From assembly GCA_002392965.1 (NCBI GenBank), contig DGIA01000035.1, positions 1-58,959 on the forward strand: 58,959 nt of DNA, written 5' to 3'. This DNA comes from Bacteroidales bacterium UBA3834. Lineage in GTDB: Bacteria; Bacteroidota; Bacteroidia; Bacteroidales; P3. Below, piece after piece: positions 48,385-56,891 of this stretch (the first letter of the stretch is position 1; every line of letters starts with the position of its first letter). The translations under genes and the position numbers were made by a program. The notes under the pieces are model-generated. The model saw only the letters and a program-made list of their open reading frames with translations. It made no database searches and was not told the DNA's origin.

Positions 48385-48584
48385 GTAAACCAACAGTACG
48401 GTTTACCGTTAGAAAGCGCATTTTCGCTTTATTCCGATAGTGTGAACTTCGACAACTCACTTGTAGTATTGGGGATAAGGGAAAATGAAATGCTCCATGG
48501 ATTATAGTGTATCTATATATCCACTGTGGAGCGGTTCATTGCACCAAATACTTTATACTACAGGGAGTCGAAGCCCTCACACTA
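48385..48584 (+). ncRNA. Long structured leader or small RNA
   Basis: About 200 bases of nested complementarity. Two small hairpins first: GTAAACC/GGTTTAC (48385-48406) and AAAGCG/CGCTTT (48413-48430). Then a long imperfect stem: TAGTGTGA (48438)/TCACACTA (48577-48584); CTTCGAC (48447)/GTCGAAG (48567-48573); TGTAGTAT (48462)/ATACTACA (48555-48562); TGG/CCA; AATGAA (48484)/TTCATT (48535-48540); GCTCCA (48492)/TGGAGC (48527-48532); TGGAT and TATAG (48498-48507)/CTATA and ATCCA (48513-48523). Internal loops between stems suggest RNA, not a simple DNA palindrome. It precedes a small gene and a lipoprotein gene. No known family could be named. Confidence 0.65.
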
Positions 48585-48604
48585 AAAGGATAGGGCGTTG
48601 ATGG

Positions 48605-48823
48605 ATGGCTCCACTTTCTTCGTTATCATGTTTTACCCCTCCGAGCCGAGAACAAATGCTAATGCCTATGCAATACAAAGAACGACTAAACAGAATCATG
48701 GGAGAGATTCTATTTGAAAAATCACCAATAGAGCCGCCCAAGCCAGAAAAGCCCTACATTGACGAGCGTCCACCGAGACCAAAAGAGGGTCAACAAATTC
48801 TGACAGATAGCACAAAAAAATAA
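48605..48823 (+). CDS. Small proline-rich hypothetical protein
   Basis: A frame of 72 codons; translation could start at 48605 (MAPLSS) or more likely at one of the clustered ATGs 48656-48671 (MLMPMQYKERLNRIMGEILF). The C-terminal half is Pro/Lys-rich (SPIEPPKPEKPYIDERPPRP). Not recognised. It lies between the structured leader and the lipoprotein gene and ends 25 bases before the latter. Confidence 0.45.
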   Translation: MAPLSSLSCFTPPSREQMLMPMQYKERLNRIMGEILFEKSPIEPPKPEKPYIDERPPRPKEGQQILTDSTKK

Positions 48824-48848
48824 TTGTTTGACATTAAATTCCAGCACG

Positions 48849-49367
48849 ATGAAAAAAGTAACAAGCATTCTGGCAAGTGTGGTTTTCATGACACTTATCT
48901 CATTGATAATTTCATGTGGAAGTGGCTCCACAGCCAATAACACACACTCCACAGATAATAACACACACTCCACAGACAACACTTCTTCTAACAAAGACAA
49001 AGATGGTTTTGCTATTCTAAACAGCAAATGGGAGTTTGTCGATGCAATGCATAATAGCTTTGTCCTTGACATAAAAGAAATGGCGAGAGATGGAGAGTCT
49101 GCTAAGGCTGAAGTAATTAAAAATGGTAACAATATAGGTCATATACTAATTCAAGTAGAACAATTATTAGGTTACGATGGTATTGATGCTCTTGAATTTA
49201 AAAACTGCGATAATATAAGAATCGCCTTCCCTGCAGATTTCTCAAAAAGATACGCCACACGGATGGCTTTTATTTGCTGGGACTATGAAAATGGTTTTTT
49301 ATACGCAGATCGGGATGCTTTAACATGCGAAGATCCAGACAAACGTATTCAGATAAAAGAAAAGTAG
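48849..49367 (+). CDS. Putative lipoprotein
   Basis: A 172-residue protein with a lipoprotein signal peptide (MKKVTSILASVVFMTLISLI then IISCGSG; lipid-modified Cys about 22). It continues with a low-complexity Asn/Thr/Ser linker encoded by a direct DNA repeat (48940-48980) and a ~130-residue domain of alternating strands (SFVLDIKEMARDGESAKAEV; IRIAFPADFSKRYATRMAF). Visibly more AT-rich than the host genes around it, suggesting acquisition. No family assigned. Confidence 0.65.
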   Translation: MKKVTSILASVVFMTLISLIISCGSGSTANNTHSTDNNTHSTDNTSSNKDKDGFAILNSKWEFVDAMHNSFVLDIKEMARDGESAKAEVIKNGNNIGHILIQVEQLLGYDGIDALEFKNCDNIRIAFPADFSKRYATRMAFICWDYENGFLYADRDALTCEDPDKRIQIKEK

Positions 49368-49428
49368 ATGCTTTATTAGGAAAAAGGGAACCGTAAAATA
49401 TGAGATGCGTTTTACGATAAAGAGCGGC

Positions 49429-49464
49429 AAAGAGGGTGTTTCACAGCTTTGTGGTACCCTCTTT
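49429..49464 (+). terminator. Terminator of lipoprotein operon
   Basis: AAAGAGGGT (49429-49437) pairs with ACCCTCTTT (49456-49464); a second stem forms inside the loop (CACA/TGTG). Confidence 0.75.
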
Positions 49465-49482
49465 CTTATTCGATGGTTAGTG

Positions 49483-49506
49483 GGCGGCTGTAATAAGCCG
49501 CCTTTT
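49483..49506 (+). terminator. Second terminator-like hairpin
   Basis: GGCGGCT (49483-49489), six-base loop, AGCCGCC (49496-49502), then TTTTG. The rest of the 49368-49858 stretch shows no supportable gene. Confidence 0.6.
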
Positions 49507-49859
49507 GTTTCTGTGGCAGCCTATCGAGCAGACTTCTCTCCCTTTGTAATATCATCAAAACTTTTAGTATTTCCCCCTCCCCATTAACCAATTGACGGGA
49601 TGGGCGTATCCCCTGCTTTATTTACCATAAAAACAGCCTACCTACCCCCATCAAATCTGTGTGCTTCGCGATTCCCAGAATTTTTTTTTAGGAATCATAT
49701 CACTTTTCAATCCCTATCTACTATTTATATTCATAAGACGATTAAACATTAGCATTATGAACACACAAACCAAACTTAAAATTTCCTACTCACTACGTGG
49801 TAGAAAGAAGTCGGCGACCCACGCACACACGAAACCAGGCAGGTGCAAGAAATAAAAAA

Positions 49860-49881
49860 GGACAAGTCCACTGACTTGTCC
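49860..49881 (-). terminator. Terminator of the initiator tRNA
   Basis: GGACAAGTC (49860-49868) with GACTTGTCC (49873-49881); leftwards followed by six T (plus-strand A 49854-49859). Confidence 0.8.
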
Positions 49882-49888
49882 TGCTCGG

Positions 49889-49960
<72 letters not shown>

Positions 49961-49988
49961 CTCTCTTCTTTTCTTGCGAAAAGCGGGT

Positions 49989-50021
49989 GCAAAAATACGA
50001 ACAATTTCCCAATCGGCCAAA
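49989..50021 (-). promoter_or_regulatory. Promoter of the initiator tRNA
   Basis: Minus-strand TTTG (50021-50018), 20 bases, TATTTTTGC (49997-49989). Confidence 0.75.
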
Positions 50022-50041
50022 TTTTTCTTAGTTTTATTTCA

Positions 50042-51850
50042 CTACCTCTTGATTACTTGTCTCTTATAAACCGTATCGGAAGTATAGACAATCACGGTAT
50101 AGGTACCGGCAGGAAGCCTGTCGAGTGTAATTTTAGCCTTTCCGCCAACCACTTTACGGTCTATCACCACACGTCCCCATGCGTCGATAATGTGCACGGT
50201 GACATCCTCGGCATCGGTGATGGAGAAATTGATATGTTCCTCCGTAGGATTGGGCCAAAGGTTCAGTTCGTCGGCAGTTGCATTCTGGATGCTGACCGAG
50301 GAATCGACCCATAGGGCATAGAACTGTATATTACTACGGAATTTGACGTGATCACCAGCATGATAGATGGTATTGGAACCGCGACGGTCGCGGCACCAGC
50401 CACGGAAGCGATAGCCTGGAATGGAGAATGGGCACTCGGGCATCTCAACGGTGTCGGTAGTGCAATAACGAATCTGGAACATATTGCCCTGCGCTCCATT
50501 GGGGAGGAACTCCAGCAACAGCAACGGCTGACGAGTGAGGTGCAAGTAATACATTGTGTCGAGATGACGCAAATGGGTATCACAGCTGTACGGAGGAAGG
50601 ACATAGTCGAGGAAGGTGTAGTTGCGGGCATCTGCGCAGATCGTGTCCCAAACCTCGATGGTATCGAAAGTCTCAGGCACTGGCACAATGCCGAAGATGG
50701 CACCCTGACTCTCGTTGAAAGTATAGGTGGCATTGCCGCCTACTCCACCAGAACCGGGAGCGAGGTTGCTCATGGCATAGAATCCGTTGCCGTAACCGCT
50801 CCACCCCCAATTGAAATGGTAGTGGGTATCGAGGTCGGAGCCATCGAGGACAAAGGCGTGTCCACCACCATCACTATCCGAACCATCGTAATAAATTGGT
50901 CTGCCGAGGGCCAAATCAGCATCAATCATATTCAGCCATGCCTCGAGTGAATAACTATCGCGCGTACGGTACTGAAGAGAGTTCTCGTATTTGAAATAAC
51001 GGCGGAAAGCGTTCGTGGCGCAGGCATCAATTTGCCCCCAACAGGCAGAGTAGGCGCCACTGGCCGATGGACTGTACATCATATCGACAGCCACACCGCA
51101 ATGATAACTTATCAGGCTGACAGCATCGATCTGGGCGGCATCGGATGAGAAATTGAGCGACACAGGCATCTGCTCCCATACGTAGGTGGTGTTGCCAAAA
51201 TTAGCCGACAGAAGGCCATAGGAAGCATCCCCTTGATGGCGTGCCTGGTGCATGTAACTATGGCTACCCGTGCCGCAGGAAGGATGGTTCCAGCGCTTCA
51301 TAATCTGGGCCATGGCAGTGGCCACACAGCCCACCACCGCACGTTGCTGACGCAGGCTGTCGTAGGGGCACTGGCGATTGTAGGGGTCACCCTGGTCCCA
51401 TTTGACCGGCACCAAAGCAGGAATATTCTGCAACGAGAGTGGTTCGGGCGGCACGGGGCCTTCCAGCAACGCCGCCCAACGGGGATGAGCAGGTGCATCG
51501 GCCGGACAGGCAGCAATCTGGGCTTCATAGCCCGACAACCAGTAGCGCAATTCGGGATTCAACTCCCGGACAGGGAACGGATCCTCAAAGGAATAGCCCA
51601 GAATGGGGAGTGCGCAGTCGTCGGCCGAGACCACCACAAAGCCCTCGTCGCCATTGACAAAGACATACATGTGTGGCACCTCGCCGAAGGTGACTGTCTG
51701 CATCGTTTCCAGCGCCTTCTGTGACTGCGGACGGTAGCTGTTCCAGAAATTAAGCGCAGCCCGGAGGGCAGTATGTTCCGACACAGGTGCAGCCGCAAGC
51801 AACAGCGGCATAAGCGCAAAGGCAGCCAATATCAGGTTCTTTTTCTTCAT
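50042..51850 (-). CDS. C10 family cysteine peptidase, T9SS substrate
   Basis: A 602-residue secreted peptidase of the streptopain/PrtT group. Signal peptide ~1-20 (ending PLLLAAA). Propeptide (Spi-type inhibitor) ~25-130 with MYVFVNGDEGFVVVSADD. Catalytic Cys in VVGCVATAMAQIMKRWNHP (about 180), His in GGGHAFVLDGSD (about 334), Trp in FNWGWSGYGNGFY. Later an InlB-like GYRFRGWCRD ... HVKFRSNIQFYALW repeat (about 480-530), and a T9SS sorting domain at the end (LNLWPNPTEEHINF ... LPAGTYTVIVYTSDT). The active site is intact. The start at 51850 follows the dsbD stop by five bases; ATG 51856 overlaps it. Confidence 0.9.
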   Translation of the reverse strand: MKKKNLILAAFALMPLLLAAAPVSEHTALRAALNFWNSYRPQSQKALETMQTVTFGEVPHMYVFVNGDEGFVVVSADDCALPILGYSFEDPFPVRELNPELRYWLSGYEAQIAACPADAPAHPRWAALLEGPVPPEPLSLQNIPALVPVKWDQGDPYNRQCPYDSLRQQRAVVGCVATAMAQIMKRWNHPSCGTGSHSYMHQARHQGDASYGLLSANFGNTTYVWEQMPVSLNFSSDAAQIDAVSLISYHCGVAVDMMYSPSASGAYSACWGQIDACATNAFRRYFKYENSLQYRTRDSYSLEAWLNMIDADLALGRPIYYDGSDSDGGGHAFVLDGSDLDTHYHFNWGWSGYGNGFYAMSNLAPGSGGVGGNATYTFNESQGAIFGIVPVPETFDTIEVWDTICADARNYTFLDYVLPPYSCDTHLRHLDTMYYLHLTRQPLLLLEFLPNGAQGNMFQIRYCTTDTVEMPECPFSIPGYRFRGWCRDRRGSNTIYHAGDHVKFRSNIQFYALWVDSSVSIQNATADELNLWPNPTEEHINFSITDAEDVTVHIIDAWGRVVIDRKVVGGKAKITLDRLPAGTYTVIVYTSDTVYKRQVIKR

Positions 51851-51855
51851 CGTCA

Positions 51856-53895
51856 TTATTTGTTGTTCTTTATTCCTTCGTTGAGCCATGCCACAAACTT
51901 GGCCACATCGCGGTCATACTTGTAGTTTTCCTTGGTGAGAACCTTGCCGTCCGCGTTGATGATGACATAGTAGGGCTGGGCGTTCATATTATATTCTGTC
52001 TTCTGAAAGTTCAAATTCTTGCGTCCAAGGGTTTTCAAAACATGACCTTTTTCATCGGTCACCCACTCGTCCTCGGGCAATTCAATGGTGTTTTCATCCG
52101 CATAGAGCGAAACCATGACGAACTCCTCGTTGAGCAAACGTTTCACCTCAGGGTCGGTCCACACATAATGTTCCATCTCGCGGCAGTTGGCGCAGGTCTT
52201 GCCGGTGAAATCGATGAAGACGGGCTTCCCTTGCTGACGGGCATAGGCCTTGGCCTCGTCGAGATCGAAGAAGGCTTCAAAACCCAGCGGCACATGGAGC
52301 TTGTCGGCATACTTGCGGTCGGCAGGCAACTTGCCCACCTGCACCGTGCCAGCGGTGACCGCCGGCGTGCTCTCGGCAACGATTTTCTCAATGTTGAAAC
52401 TCTGGCTTTCCATCGGCGGCAAAAAACCGCTGATGCCCTTCAGCGGGGCTCCCCAGAGACCGGGAATCATGTAGATGGTGAATGACAGTGTTGCTATGGC
52501 CAAGAACAGGCGCAGTGTGCTGATTTCCTTGACCTCGTCGTCGCCTTTGAATCGCAGCTTGCCAAGTAAGTAGAATCCTAACATGCCGAAGATGACAATC
52601 CAAATTGCAAGGTAGGTGTCGCGTGGCAAGAGTCCCCAGTTGCAGTAGAGATCAGCCTGTTGCAGGAATTTGAGGCCAAAGGCCAACTCAAGAAAAGCAA
52701 AGGTCACCTTGACGGTGTTGAGCCAGCTGCCACTCTTCATGTTCTTGAGCGCCTGCGGGAACATGGCCAACAAGGTGAAGGGGGCGGCAAAGCCGATACC
52801 GAAGCCCAACATGGTGACCAGCGACACCCAGCGGTCGGTGCTCGAAGTAGTCAATCCCACCAAGGCGGCGCCAAGAATGGGGCCGGTGCAGCTGAAGGAA
52901 ACCAGCACGGTGGTCAGTGCGATGAAGAAGGGGGCCAGCAATCCACCCTTGTCAGCCTGCTCGTCGCTGGCATTGACCCATTTCTCCGGCATCTTGATTT
53001 CAAACAAACCGAAGAAACTCAGCGCGAAGACAAAGAAGATAATAAAGAACAGCAGGTTGGGTATCCAGTGGGTGCCGATGAAGTAGAGCGCCTCGGGGCC
53101 GAAGATAAGAGCCAGGATGGCACCCAACACGGCGAAGAGGAACACGATAGAGAAGCCAAACATCCATGCCTGACGACGGTTCTTGCGCTTGTCGTCACTG
53201 TTGTGCATAAAGAAGTTGACCGTCATCGGTATCATCGGGAAGACACATGGGGTGAACATGGTGAGGATGCCACCGCCTATGGCCAGCAAAAAGATAACCA
53301 GCAGGTTCTGCCCCTTGTCTGCAGTTTCCGCATCTCCAGCTTCCTCCTGAGCAACAGGTTCCTCAATTTCTTCTACCACATCTTCCACCGCGGGAGTCAC
53401 AGCCGGCTCTACCTCTTGTGTCGCTTCAACCACCTCTGCCACAGCTCCCTTCACATTGAAGCTGAAGTCATGGTCTTCAGGGGCTATGCAGCTGCCGTCG
53501 TTGCAGAGCTGATAACTGACCACTCCTTTGACGGTGAAGTCTTTCTCGCTGACACGCTTGATTTTCTGTCTGAACACCACGGTACCGCTGAACGACTTGA
53601 CCACACACTGGAAGATGTCATCCATCTCCTCGTGGGGTTTCGGTTCCTGCACCTTGCCGATGCGCTGATAGTCGGGACTGTCGTTAAAGGTGAACACAAT
53701 GGCCAACGGCCCATTGGGGTCGGTGTATTGCGAATAGAGGTGCCAGCCGGCGTCGAGTTTGGCGGTGAAGACAAGTTCGGCTTCGGTGGCAGAGGTCTCG
53801 TTGACCTTGTAGGTCCACTTCACAGGGTCTAGCTGCTGAGCCCAAAGCCCAAAGGCAATGATGATACCCAGAAGGGTAAGTATGCTTTTTTTCAT
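51856..53895 (-). CDS. dsbD: Thiol:disulfide interchange protein DsbD
   Basis: A 679-residue inner-membrane electron carrier that moves reducing equivalents from cytoplasmic thioredoxin to the periplasm. Signal peptide ~1-19. N-terminal DsbD-alpha-like domain (~20-150) with two cysteines in YQLCNDGSCIAPEDH. Eight-helix membrane domain (~195-470) with the redox CVFP motif in FTPCVFPMIPMTVNFF (about 217-232) and the partner Cys in SCTGPILGA. C-terminal thioredoxin-like domain with FTGKTCANCREMEHYVW (CxxC, about 566). All functional cysteines are present. First ATG 9 bases after the propeller gene. Confidence 0.95.
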   Translation of the reverse strand: MKKSILTLLGIIIAFGLWAQQLDPVKWTYKVNETSATEAELVFTAKLDAGWHLYSQYTDPNGPLAIVFTFNDSPDYQRIGKVQEPKPHEEMDDIFQCVVKSFSGTVVFRQKIKRVSEKDFTVKGVVSYQLCNDGSCIAPEDHDFSFNVKGAVAEVVEATQEVEPAVTPAVEDVVEEIEEPVAQEEAGDAETADKGQNLLVIFLLAIGGGILTMFTPCVFPMIPMTVNFFMHNSDDKRKNRRQAWMFGFSIVFLFAVLGAILALIFGPEALYFIGTHWIPNLLFFIIFFVFALSFFGLFEIKMPEKWVNASDEQADKGGLLAPFFIALTTVLVSFSCTGPILGAALVGLTTSSTDRWVSLVTMLGFGIGFAAPFTLLAMFPQALKNMKSGSWLNTVKVTFAFLELAFGLKFLQQADLYCNWGLLPRDTYLAIWIVIFGMLGFYLLGKLRFKGDDEVKEISTLRLFLAIATLSFTIYMIPGLWGAPLKGISGFLPPMESQSFNIEKIVAESTPAVTAGTVQVGKLPADRKYADKLHVPLGFEAFFDLDEAKAYARQQGKPVFIDFTGKTCANCREMEHYVWTDPEVKRLLNEEFVMVSLYADENTIELPEDEWVTDEKGHVLKTLGRKNLNFQKTEYNMNAQPYYVIINADGKVLTKENYKYDRDVAKFVAWLNEGIKNNK

Positions 53896-53904
53896 CGGAA
53901 ACTG

Positions 53905-55191
53905 TTATTTCAAATTAAATTTGATCTTCTTCTCACCCCGCACCGTCTGCACACCGACATAGTACATTCCCTTCGGCATGCGGTTAATCATAATTTTCTG
54001 GTTGTTCTTGTAGTTGTTCACCGTCTTGACAACCTTGTTATTCCGATCCGTAAAAGTAACTGTAGCCGAGGGGCTTTCGATGGTAATGGTGATATAACCC
54101 TCATTCAAGTGGGGGTTGATACGCACCTTCTCGTCGCTGGGGCCTTGCCGAGCAGGTTGATTTTGACCCGTCGGCTGCTCGGAGGGCTTTTGCGCCACGG
54201 GGACCTCGCGTTCCGGCATCCTGAAACCGGACAGGCGCACCAAACCTTTGGTGTCGCTGCCAAACCAGCAGTCGCCGTTGCGGGCAATCGAAATCTTATA
54301 GATGTTACCCGACGGCAGCGGGCTGTTTTTGGAGGTGAAAACCTGCCAGCGATCCACCCCGTCGAACACTGCAACACCGGCATTGGTGCCAATCCACAAC
54401 ATGCCCTCGTCGTCGATAGCGATGTCATTCACCTGGTTGCCCGGCAGAGGGCTGTTGGCAGTATTCCAGATATGCCACTCCTCTCCGTCGAAGTTGGCCA
54501 ACCCGTTGAGGGTACCGAACCACTTCACATTGTTCTTGTCGATGGCGATGGCGGGTACAATGTCGTCCGGAAGCCCGGAATTCTGAACCGTGTAGCTCAC
54601 CCAACGCCGGTCGTTGAACACACTCACACCGGCATTGGTGGTGATCCACTTGCGGTTGGCGCGATCCACGGCCAGGTCGAGCACAAAGTCGCTCAGCAAC
54701 CCGCAGTCCTCGGGCGTGTAGCGTTCCCAGGTGTAGCCATCGTAGCGCACCAGGCCGCCCAACGTTACACCAATCCAGAACACACCGTCATTGTCCTGCG
54801 TTATTTCCTTGATAAACTTCATCTTCAGGCGACGAGTCTCCGTGGCATACTCCGTCCAGTGGGTGCCGTCGAACTCAATGACCCCGTAGTCGTCGGTACC
54901 GATCCACACCACCCCGCGCTTGTCGGTCATCAAGCAGTTCACCGACTGGTCTTTCAGCTTTTCGTTGAACATGGCGTAATCAAGCCATTCCGCTCCGTTC
55001 AACCGGCAGAGTCCCTGGTAGGTACCCACCCAGACGCCTTTGCTGTCGGCGGCGATGGCGGAGATGTTATTGCCTCCGATCTCCGAATTCTTTGTGTTGT
55101 AAGTCGTCCACGTGCCGTTAGATTGCGCGTGCAATCCGACGCTCGTCAGTGCCACCAGCGCGGTGGCCATTGCATATTTGAGTGTTTTCAT
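53905..55191 (-). CDS. Exported two-component-regulator-type propeller protein with T9SS-like C-terminus
   Basis: A 428-residue exported protein. Signal peptide 1-20 (KYAMATALVALTSVGLHAQ). About seven repeats of the Reg_prop blade, each with a V/IWIGT-type core (GVWVGTYQGLCRLNG, VVWIGTDDYGVIEFDG, VFWIGVTLGGLVRYDG, MLWIGTNAGVAVFDG, DCWFGSDTKGLVRLSG), forming a beta-propeller. A Pro/Gln-rich linker (about 330-350) leads to a C-terminal domain like T9SS sorting domains (SATVTFTDRNNKVVKTV ... MPKGMYYVGVQTVRGEKKI). Unlike the hybrid sensors with this fold it has no kinase part. Operon with dsbD. Confidence 0.85.
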   Translation of the reverse strand: MKTLKYAMATALVALTSVGLHAQSNGTWTTYNTKNSEIGGNNISAIAADSKGVWVGTYQGLCRLNGAEWLDYAMFNEKLKDQSVNCLMTDKRGVVWIGTDDYGVIEFDGTHWTEYATETRRLKMKFIKEITQDNDGVFWIGVTLGGLVRYDGYTWERYTPEDCGLLSDFVLDLAVDRANRKWITTNAGVSVFNDRRWVSYTVQNSGLPDDIVPAIAIDKNNVKWFGTLNGLANFDGEEWHIWNTANSPLPGNQVNDIAIDDEGMLWIGTNAGVAVFDGVDRWQVFTSKNSPLPSGNIYKISIARNGDCWFGSDTKGLVRLSGFRMPEREVPVAQKPSEQPTGQNQPARQGPSDEKVRINPHLNEGYITITIESPSATVTFTDRNNKVVKTVNNYKNNQKIMINRMPKGMYYVGVQTVRGEKKIKFNLK

Positions 55192-55239
55192 TTTCAAAAT
55201 CATTTGTCTTGACTCCTTATCTTCTGTCTCCTACACCCC

Positions 55240-56547
55240 TCAGGTTTTGTGTTTTTCTTTTTTTGCCGCAGGAAACAATATATTATTCAGTATCAATCTG
55301 TAACCAGCCGAATTGGGATAGAGCGACAAGTCTGTCGGTGGGTCGCCGATGAAATGGCGGTAGTCCTCGGGGTCATGCCCCCCAAGGAATGTCCAGGTAC
55401 CCTTGCCGTAGTCTCCATGCAAGTAGCGCACTTCGCCAAGTTCCTTGTTCTCAGCCAGTATCACGCAACTGCTCTTCACCAGTTCGCGGCGGAATGCGGT
55501 GGTCTGTCCCATAAAGCCGTGCACCACCCGGGTGTGGTTCTGCGTCAGCATGGTAGGTATCCAGTCCCATTTGGCCGAGAAATCAAACAGCACAAAGAAA
55601 TCCGTCTTCTCGTTCACCTGCCGCTGCCTTGCCCGGTCGTCAATGTCGATGGTCGAAATCTCGTACTCGGCGGGATTGGTGCTGATACGGAAATCCTTAA
55701 AAGCGAAACACCTGCCGTAATCCAACATCTGCTGTGCATTGGGCTGCATGGGGTCGCCGTCGAACATCTCGGCACAGATATCCACACCTTCGGCCGCCAG
55801 CGCCACATCGTAGCTGTCGGGTGCCGAGCACATGGCGAACAGGAATCCGCCACCCATCACGAAGTCGCGTATCTTTTTGGCCACAGCCAGTTTCAATTGG
55901 CTCACCTTACTGAAACCCAATTTGTTTGCCATGACTTCCTGCAACCGCACATCCTCGATGTACCACTGCTGGCTGCGGTAGTTGGCCCAGAACTTGCCGT
56001 ATTGACCCGTAAAATCCTCATGGTGAAGGTGCAGCCAGTCGTAAGTGGGCAGCACGCCGGCCATCACCTCCTCGTCATACACCACGTCATAGGGAATCCC
56101 GGCATAGGTAAGCACCAGCGTGACGGCATCGTCCCACGGCAACTTGTTCTTCGGCGAATAGACCGCAATCTTCGGTGCCTTCTGCAGCTTCACGGCATCC
56201 ATATTCACCCCGGGGTCGGCGATATGGCTCAATATGGCAGAACTCTGCCCGTCGGCAATCACCTCGCAGGTCACTCCGCGCAGACGGCATTCCTTCTCGA
56301 TGCCTTCTGCATACTTGGTCATGAAAGTGCCTCCGCGGTAGTTGAGCAGCCACGTAACCTCGGCCTCGCGCTGCAACGTCCAGTAAGCCACACCGTAAGC
56401 CTTCAGGTGATTCTTCTGCCCGTCATCCATCGGGATGAGCAGGTAACTCGCTTGCGCGTGCGCGTATAAAAAAAAGAAACACACCATCAGTCCCACGCCC
56501 TTCAGACGTGAAATCCAGATGCCCGTGTTCCGATTTTCAATTTTCAA
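55240..56547 (-). CDS. Conserved exported Bacteroidetes protein (often labelled asparagine synthetase B)
   Basis: A ~435-residue protein with an N-terminal hydrophobic signal (GLMVCFFFLYAHAQA). The conserved part starts LLIPMDDGQKNHLKAYGVAYW and includes DAVTLVLTYAGIPYDVVYDE, HHEDFTGQYGKFWANYR and MGGGFLFAMCSAPDSYDVAL, which suggests a type 1 glutamine-amidotransferase-like Rossmann fold (the FAMCSAPDS turn as nucleophile elbow). Neither the Ntn nor the synthetase domain of AsnB is visible, so the usual label looks wrong. The start is uncertain: TTG at 56547 or ATG at 56487. Heads the leftward operon 56547-50042. Confidence 0.65.
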   Translation of the reverse strand: MKIENRNTGIWISRLKGVGLMVCFFFLYAHAQASYLLIPMDDGQKNHLKAYGVAYWTLQREAEVTWLLNYRGGTFMTKYAEGIEKECRLRGVTCEVIADGQSSAILSHIADPGVNMDAVKLQKAPKIAVYSPKNKLPWDDAVTLVLTYAGIPYDVVYDEEVMAGVLPTYDWLHLHHEDFTGQYGKFWANYRSQQWYIEDVRLQEVMANKLGFSKVSQLKLAVAKKIRDFVMGGGFLFAMCSAPDSYDVALAAEGVDICAEMFDGDPMQPNAQQMLDYGRCFAFKDFRISTNPAEYEISTIDIDDRARQRQVNEKTDFFVLFDFSAKWDWIPTMLTQNHTRVVHGFMGQTTAFRRELVKSSCVILAENKELGEVRYLHGDYGKGTWTFLGGHDPEDYRHFIGDPPTDLSLYPNSAGYRLILNNILFPAAKKEKHKT

Positions 56548-56567
56548 CGTTCAATTTTCAACTCGAG

Positions 56568-56649
56568 TGCGGATAGGGGGGCTCGAACCCCCACTCCTCT
56601 CGGAACAAGATCCTAAGTCTTGCGCGGCTACCAATTACGCCATATCCGC
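56568..56649 (-). tRNA. tRNA-Leu (TAG)
   Basis: 82 bases without CCA. Acceptor GCGGATA/TATCCGC, anticodon stem CAAGA/TCTTG around CTTAGGA (anticodon TAG), long class II variable arm (TTCCGAGAGGAGT region) and T arm GGGGG-TTCGAGC-CCCCC. A -7 box TATTTTTGC lies upstream at 56733-56725. Confidence 0.95.
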
Positions 56650-56891
56650 CTATTCCACTTCCGCACATCTGACAATCAATCCTTTTACACCTCATCACCC
56701 TAAATCAGACGCGGAAAAACGGGTGCAAAAATACACTTTTTTTTTCATTCCGACGCTCTCTCGACTCGTTTTTAAGATTATTTTCAAATCCACTCCGCCA
56801 TTCAGCGACGATACAAAATAATGCAAGTATTTCATCCTTCGGGATACTAAACTTGAAGAAAAAGAGTTATCTTTACCAAATGCGATTGATA

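Noticed and set aside
48385..48600. The structured segment as an integron attC site
   Set aside because: No GTTRRRY/RYYYAAC core pair at the ends and no integron integrase features; internal pairing is more RNA-like.
49757..49855. A 32-codon basic frame before the tRNA terminator
   Set aside because: Too short, no ribosome-binding site, no conserved look; runs into the terminator of the opposite-strand tRNA.
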